Source: Aliarcobacter sp.
GTDB taxonomy: Bacteria > Campylobacterota > Campylobacteria > Campylobacterales > Arcobacteraceae
Length of the DNA: 9,334 nucleotides
Assembly: GCA_023268955.1 (NCBI GenBank)
Contig: JALRJW010000018.1
Location: forward strand, 1 to 9,334
Direction: 5' to 3'
This document shows, in pieces, positions 6,815 to 9,334 of the stretch. The translations under genes and the position numbers were made by a program. Numbering within the stretch: the stretch's first letter is position 1; the number at the start of each line of letters is the position of its first letter. The notes below the pieces were generated by a model. That model searched no databases and was not told where the DNA came from. It worked only from the letters and a program-made list of their open reading frames with translations.

Positions 6815-7441
6815 TTATTTAGAATATAACTCTACGATTAATCTCTCTTCAACAGGAATAACTACTTCTTCTCTAGCAGGGATTCTTGTGAAAATTCCAA
6901 ATACTTTATCTTTTTCTACGTCAACCCATTCAACCATACCAGTTTGGTTAGTTAATTCTAACGCTCTTTGGATTTGAGGATTGTTTTTAGATTTTTCTCT
7001 AATTTCAATTTTTTGACCAGGTTTAACGATGTAAGAAGGTACATTTACTCTTTTTCCATCTACTAAAACGTGGCAGTGTGTTGTTAATTGTCTAGCAGTT
7101 GCTCTAGTTGTAGCAAATCCCATTCTAAATACAACGTTGTCTAATCTTTGCTCGATTAAAGTAATTAAGTTAGCCCCTGTATTACCTTCTCTTCTTGCAG
7201 CTTCTTTAAAGTATTTTCTGAATTGTTTTTCAGAAACACCATACATAAATTTAGCTTTTTGTTTTTCTCTTAATTGTAAACCATACTCAGAGATTTTAGC
7301 TCTTCTTTGTCCATGTTGTCCAGGAGCAAATGGTCTTTTTTCTAATGCAGATTTTCCGTTAAGTCTTCTTTCACCTTTTAATCCAAGGTCTGCATCAAGT
7401 CTTCTTTCAATTTTTTCTCTAGGTCCTCTATATCTTGCCAT
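6815..7441 (-). CDS. rpsD: 30S ribosomal protein S4
   Basis: This 208-residue protein is a primary binder of 16S rRNA that nucleates small-subunit assembly, and in several bacteria represses its own operon. The N-terminus MARYRGPREKIERRLDADLG lacks the four zinc cysteines of the C+ form, so this is the zinc-independent (C-) version. The S4 RNA-binding domain covers about 97-160 (LITLIEQRLDNVVFRMGFA, then HCHVLVDGKRVNVPSY). The C-terminus ends EERLIVELYSK, typical of S4. It lies 10 bases after rpsK. Because S4 is a known autoregulator, it is the natural candidate ligand for the structured leader upstream of rpmJ, but nothing in the sequence proves that. Confidence 0.98.
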   Translation of the reverse strand: MARYRGPREKIERRLDADLGLKGERRLNGKSALEKRPFAPGQHGQRRAKISEYGLQLREKQKAKFMYGVSEKQFRKYFKEAARREGNTGANLITLIEQRLDNVVFRMGFATTRATARQLTTHCHVLVDGKRVNVPSYIVKPGQKIEIREKSKNNPQIQRALELTNQTGMVEWVDVEKDKVFGIFTRIPAREEVVIPVEERLIVELYSK

Positions 7442-7451
7442 CTATTAGTCC

Positions 7452-7844
7452 TTACACTCTTCTTCTTTTTGGAGGTCTACAACCATTATGTGGTAATGGT
7501 GTAACATCTTTTAACCAAGTAACTCTGATACCTTCCATAGAACCTACAGATTTAACTGCAGTATCTCTACCTGAACCTGGTCCTTGAATTTTAATTCCAA
7601 CGTTTTTAATTCCGTGTTCCATAGCTTTTTGCATAGCATCTTCAACAGCAGCTTGTGCAGCAAATGGAGTAGATTTTTTAGAACCTTTGAATCCTAAGTT
7701 TCCAGCACTTGACCAAGCAATAGCATTACCTGCATTGTCAGTTACTGTAACCATTGTGTTATTAAATGAAGCTGCAATATGTACGATACCGTCAGCAATA
7801 TTTTTTCTTACTATTTTTTTTCTAGTTACTTTTCTTTTTGCCAT
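7452..7844 (-). CDS. rpsK: 30S ribosomal protein S11
   Basis: At 130 residues this is a normal-length S11, a protein of the small-subunit platform near the mRNA exit. A basic N-terminus (MAKRKVTRKKIVRKN) precedes the fold with HIAASFNNTMVTVTD. The signature KIQGPGSGRDTAVKS appears at about 84-98, and the tail DVTPLPHNGCRPPKRRRV is diagnostic. It begins 10 bases after the rpsM stop and is read in the same operon. Confidence 0.98.
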   Translation of the reverse strand: MAKRKVTRKKIVRKNIADGIVHIAASFNNTMVTVTDNAGNAIAWSSAGNLGFKGSKKSTPFAAQAAVEDAMQKAMEHGIKNVGIKIQGPGSGRDTAVKSVGSMEGIRVTWLKDVTPLPHNGCRPPKRRRV

Positions 7845-7854
7845 ACTTTAATCC

Positions 7855-8217
7855 TTACGCTGCACCAACAGTTTTCTTTTTACCTTTTCTTGTTCTGGCA
7901 TTAGTTTTAGTCTTTTGCCCTCTACAAGGTAAACCTTTTCTATGTCTTAAACCTCTGTATGAACCTAAATCCATTAAAGCTTTAATATCCATAGCTACTT
8001 TTTTTCTTAAATCCCCTTCTACTTGGTAGTTGTCTTGGATTTCTTTTCTAATTGTAGCTGCTTCATCTTCTGTTAATTCGTGTGCTCTTTTGTTGTAATC
8101 AATTCCAACAGCATCTAAGATTAATCTTGAATTATGTAAACCAATACCATAGATATAAGTTAATGCATATTCCATTCTTTTTTTATTTGGTAAATCAACA
8201 CCCGCGATTCTTGCCAT
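7855..8217 (-). CDS. rpsM: 30S ribosomal protein S13
   Basis: This 120-residue S13 sits in the head of the small subunit and contacts the P-site tRNA and the large subunit. MARIAGVDLPNKKRMEYAL and YIYGIGLHNSRLIL form the conserved N-terminal helices. RGLRHRKGLPCRGQKTKTNARTRKG-type sequence near the C-terminus (from about residue 88) is the RNA-binding tail. Its ribosome binding site (AAGGA) lies inside the last codons of rpmJ (CAA GGA TAA), only 6 bases separate the two genes, and translation is therefore probably coupled. Confidence 0.98.
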   Translation of the reverse strand: MARIAGVDLPNKKRMEYALTYIYGIGLHNSRLILDAVGIDYNKRAHELTEDEAATIRKEIQDNYQVEGDLRKKVAMDIKALMDLGSYRGLRHRKGLPCRGQKTKTNARTRKGKKKTVGAA

Positions 8218-8223
8218 GTCTTT

Positions 8224-8337
8224 TTATCCTTGTCTTTGTTTGTGTTTTTTGTTATCGCAAATTACTCTTACGATACCTCTTCTTTTGATAACTTTACATT
8301 TATCACACATTTTCTTTACTGAAGCTCTTACTTTCAT
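8224..8337 (-). CDS. rpmJ: 50S ribosomal protein L36
   Basis: This small gene of 37 codons plus stop encodes MKVRASVKKMCDKCKVIKRR and ends NKKHKQRQG. It is the zinc-ribbon type of L36: ligands Cys11, Cys14, Cys27 and His32 are all present, so this is the zinc-dependent paralogue. The ATG is preceded by GAGGA 8 bases upstream. L36 is among the smallest large-subunit proteins and stabilises 23S rRNA near the peptidyl transferase region. It is the first gene of the alpha operon here. In many bacteria infA or secY lies just upstream; here the next gene is divergent, and the upstream stretch is a structured non-coding leader. Confidence 0.97.
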   Translation of the reverse strand: MKVRASVKKMCDKCKVIKRRGIVRVICDNKKHKQRQG

Positions 8338-8379
8338 AAGTTTTGTCCTCTTTTGTGTTGTATTGCCAAATTTACAACA

Positions 8380-8531
8380 GGGAAGAACTGCCTAGAAAAA
8401 AGCAAACTACTTTGCTTTTATATTCTAAGTTCGCCCCGATTTAATAACCATTGTTTGAGTATTAATCGGCGGTGCAAAGCTAGTCTCTAATTACCGTAAA
8501 CGGTTTAGAAAGCTTTTTTCCGTTTCTTCCC
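8380..8531 (-). ncRNA. Candidate structured RNA: attenuating leader of the rpmJ operon or a free-standing small RNA
   Basis: Read on the minus strand, nested complementary segments can form a rod. The outer stem is GGGAAGAA (8531-8524) with TTCTTCCC (8387-8380). The next is GAAAAAAGC (8520-8512) with GCTTTTTTC (8403-8395), then TTCTAA with TTAGAA. A small hairpin ACCG-TTTA-CGGT follows. The apical stem is CGCCGATTAATA with TATTAAATCGGGGCG (12 bp, bulged GG and A). The 5' end of the rod lies directly after a candidate -10 box. The 3' arm of the second stem is also the 3' arm of a terminator hairpin (8398-8419), so the two folds exclude each other. Stem, bubble, stem also recalls 6S RNA, but I see no sequence that identifies that family. 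Pairings were found by eye, without energies or covariation. Confidence 0.5.
8395..8419 (-). terminator. Intrinsic-terminator-like hairpin in the rpmJ leader
   Basis: On the minus strand a perfect 9-bp stem AAAAGCAAA/TTTGCTTTT with loop GTAG runs into a total of six U residues and then C. It lies about 60 bases ahead of the rpmJ start codon. It could be an attenuator, or the 3' end of a small RNA encoded just upstream. The stem has only two G-C pairs, so it may be weak. Confidence 0.5.
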
Positions 8532-8536
8532 AACCC

Positions 8537-8564
8537 TTTATAAAACACAAAAATTTTATAAAAC
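8537..8564 (-). promoter_or_regulatory. Candidate promoter of the alpha operon / leader RNA, with repeated box
   Basis: The minus strand reads TATAAA (8542-8537) then GGGTTG and GGGAAGAA. A start near 8531-8529 would place the first transcribed base at the 5' arm of the leader's outer stem. The ten bases GTTTTATAAA occur twice, at 8546-8537 and 8564-8555, exactly 18 bases apart. The upstream copy could be an alternative -10 box or part of the AT-rich periodic upstream element usual in this phylum. Confidence 0.5.
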
Positions 8565-8661
8565 ATTCTCTAATGGTTGTAAAAATGGATTTGGATTATA
8601 TTTAATCTTTGCTTAAAGATAGTTGAATTATCATATCAATATATTATTTAAAGGACAACAC
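8565..8661 (+). promoter_or_regulatory. AT-rich upstream region of the HIT gene
   Basis: This is the rest of the gap of more than 300 bases between the divergent rpmJ and HIT genes. I see no gene in it. A possible plus-strand -10 box TATATT lies at 8597-8602, and the HIT ribosome binding site AAGGA is at 8651-8655. The AT-rich composition makes chance hexamers common, so the promoter position is weak. Confidence 0.3.
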
Positions 8662-9021
8662 TTGAAAATCTATGAAAATGATTTAATAAATATACAAATT
8701 GAAGAATCTGAAATTCCATGGTTAAAAATATTTACAAATAAAAACTTAAAAGAATTTTCTGATTGCTCAAAAGAGATAAAAGAAGAAATATTTTCAAAAC
8801 TAGACATAATTGAAAAAGAGATGATATCTTATTATAAACCTGAAAAAATAAATATTGCATCTTTTGGAAATTATGTACCCCATGTACATTTTCATATAAT
8901 GGCAAGATTTAAAGAAGATTCATTTTTTCCTGAACCAATGTGGGGTAAAAAACAAAGGGAAGCAAACTTAAACTTGCCATCTTTTAATGAATTCATAAAA
9001 GTTTTAAAAGAGAAATTATAA
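8662..9021 (+). CDS. HIT-family nucleotide-binding protein
   Basis: Counted from a TTG at 8662 the protein has 119 residues and belongs to the histidine-triad superfamily of nucleotide hydrolases and transferases. The triad PHVHFHIMARF (73-83) gives His74, His76 and His78, with the helpful Asn70 in FGNYVPH just before it. The tail FFPEPMWGKKQRE (88-100) is typical of a compact single-domain bacterial HIT subgroup. The exact substrate cannot be told. An earlier in-frame TTG at 8623 would add 13 residues, but AAGGA (8651-8655) sits 6 bases before 8662, and the shorter form MKIYENDLI starts as HIT proteins usually do. It is divergent from the alpha operon and convergent with leuB. The last codons lie inside a 34-base palindrome that probably ends its transcript. 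Confidence 0.85.
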   Translation: MKIYENDLINIQIEESEIPWLKIFTNKNLKEFSDCSKEIKEEIFSKLDIIEKEMISYYKPEKINIASFGNYVPHVHFHIMARFKEDSFFPEPMWGKKQREANLNLPSFNEFIKVLKEKL

Positions 9022-9035
9022 TTTCTCTTTTAAAA
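9002..9035. terminator. Perfect 34-base palindrome overlapping the HIT stop codon; bidirectional terminator
   Basis: The arms are TTTTAAAAGAGAAATTA and TAATTTCTCTTTTAAAA, 17 bases each and perfectly complementary with no spacer. The HIT stop TAA (9019-9021) lies at the centre, so the left arm encodes the last residues of the protein. It stands between the convergent HIT and leuB genes and is likely to terminate both. Confidence 0.75.
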
Positions 9036-9054
9036 TAACTTATCAAACTTATTT

Positions 9055-9334
9055 TTATTTGTTGATGTAGTTAGCAATAATATCACCCATTTCAGTAGTT
9101 GTAACAATCTCTTTAGCATCATATGCTGCTAAATCTTTTGTTCTATATCCATCTTTTAATACATTTTTAATAGCGTTTGAAATCATATCAGCTGCTTTAT
9201 CTTCACCTAATGAGTATCTTAACATCATTGCAGCACTTTCTATTGTTGCAATTGGATTTGCTATTCCTTGTCCTGCAATATCAGGTGCTGAACCATGAAT
9301 TGGCTCATAAATAGCTGTTTTATCTCCCGTTGAA
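9055..9334 (-). CDS. leuB: 3-isopropylmalate dehydrogenase, C-terminal part (runs off right edge)
   Basis: The last 92 codons and the stop are present. The enzyme oxidatively decarboxylates 3-isopropylmalate with NAD+, the third step of leucine synthesis, in the cytosol. The fragment reads AIYEPIHGSAPDIAGQGIAN near its start, which is the conserved nucleotide-binding segment of the isopropylmalate/isocitrate dehydrogenase family. The next part, PIATIESAAMMLRYSLGED, matches the LeuB pattern better than isocitrate or tartrate dehydrogenases. It ends IIANYINK. The start and the metal-binding aspartates lie outside the window, so the substrate assignment rests on the C-terminal pattern. Transcription converges with the HIT gene. 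Confidence 0.9.
   Translation of the reverse strand, partial: STGDKTAIYEPIHGSAPDIAGQGIANPIATIESAAMMLRYSLGEDKAADMISNAIKNVLKDGYRTKDLAAYDAKEIVTTTEMGDIIANYINK

Noticed and set aside
8422..8451. Eight-codon reading frame on the minus strand (MVIKSGRT) in the leader, as a leader peptide
   Set aside because: It has no ribosome binding site and lies across the apical stem, so chance is the simpler explanation.
8380..8531. Leader RNA as tmRNA, SRP RNA or RNase P RNA
   Set aside because: None of the hallmark sequences of those RNAs is present (no tRNA-like T-arm, no GGAAGGAAGC-type SRP loop, no RNase P core), and the region is too short for tmRNA or RNase P.
8623..8661. Longer HIT protein starting at TTG 8623
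   Set aside because: The extra 13 residues have no ribosome binding site in front and do not look like a HIT N-terminus, while AAGGA sits at the right distance before TTG 8662.

Overview
The window reads as a chromosomal segment of a low-GC Campylobacterota (epsilonproteobacterium), most like an Arcobacter/Aliarcobacter-type organism. This rests on the AT-rich, AT-ending codon usage, the short intergenic gaps, and my recollection of how close relatives' proteins look (RpoA, GatA, GuaB, the HIT protein). No database search was possible. Most of the window is core housekeeping sequence.

Layout. Positions 1-940 look like genomic debris. A frame of about 44% G+C, open from the left edge, stops at 274. 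It is followed by a very AT-rich orphan histidine-kinase ATPase domain (345-836) and then by a short repeat-bearing intergenic stretch. A secreted, coiled-coil zinc metalloprotease with a complete metzincin signature lies on the minus strand (943-1875), divergent from a SlyD-like FKBP prolyl isomerase (1963-2382, plus). The isomerase converges on guaB at a bidirectional terminator (2401-2425).

From 8531 down to 2439 everything is on the minus strand, in two blocks. The first is the ribosomal alpha operon: structured leader, rpmJ, rpsM, rpsK, rpsD, rpoA, rplQ, ending at a strong GC-stem terminator (5379-5414). The second is gatA-guaB, with its own candidate promoter. The alpha operon makes ribosomal proteins L36, S13, S11, S4 and L17 and the RNA polymerase alpha subunit, with gaps of only 6-17 bases. 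gatA serves tRNA amidation, and guaB makes XMP for GTP synthesis. At the right edge a HIT-family protein (8662-9021, plus) diverges from the alpha operon and converges on the 3' end of leuB (9055 to the edge, minus) across a 34-base perfect palindrome.

The most interesting part is the stretch between the alpha operon and the HIT gene (8338-8661). It has no gene on the minus strand. Instead it has a candidate -10 box followed at once by sequence that can fold into a long rod of nested stems. It also contains an intrinsic-terminator-like hairpin with a U run, whose 3' arm can pair instead with an upstream segment. This is either an attenuating leader of the operon or a free-standing small RNA; the sequence alone does not decide. 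No wholly new system with confident function is visible elsewhere.
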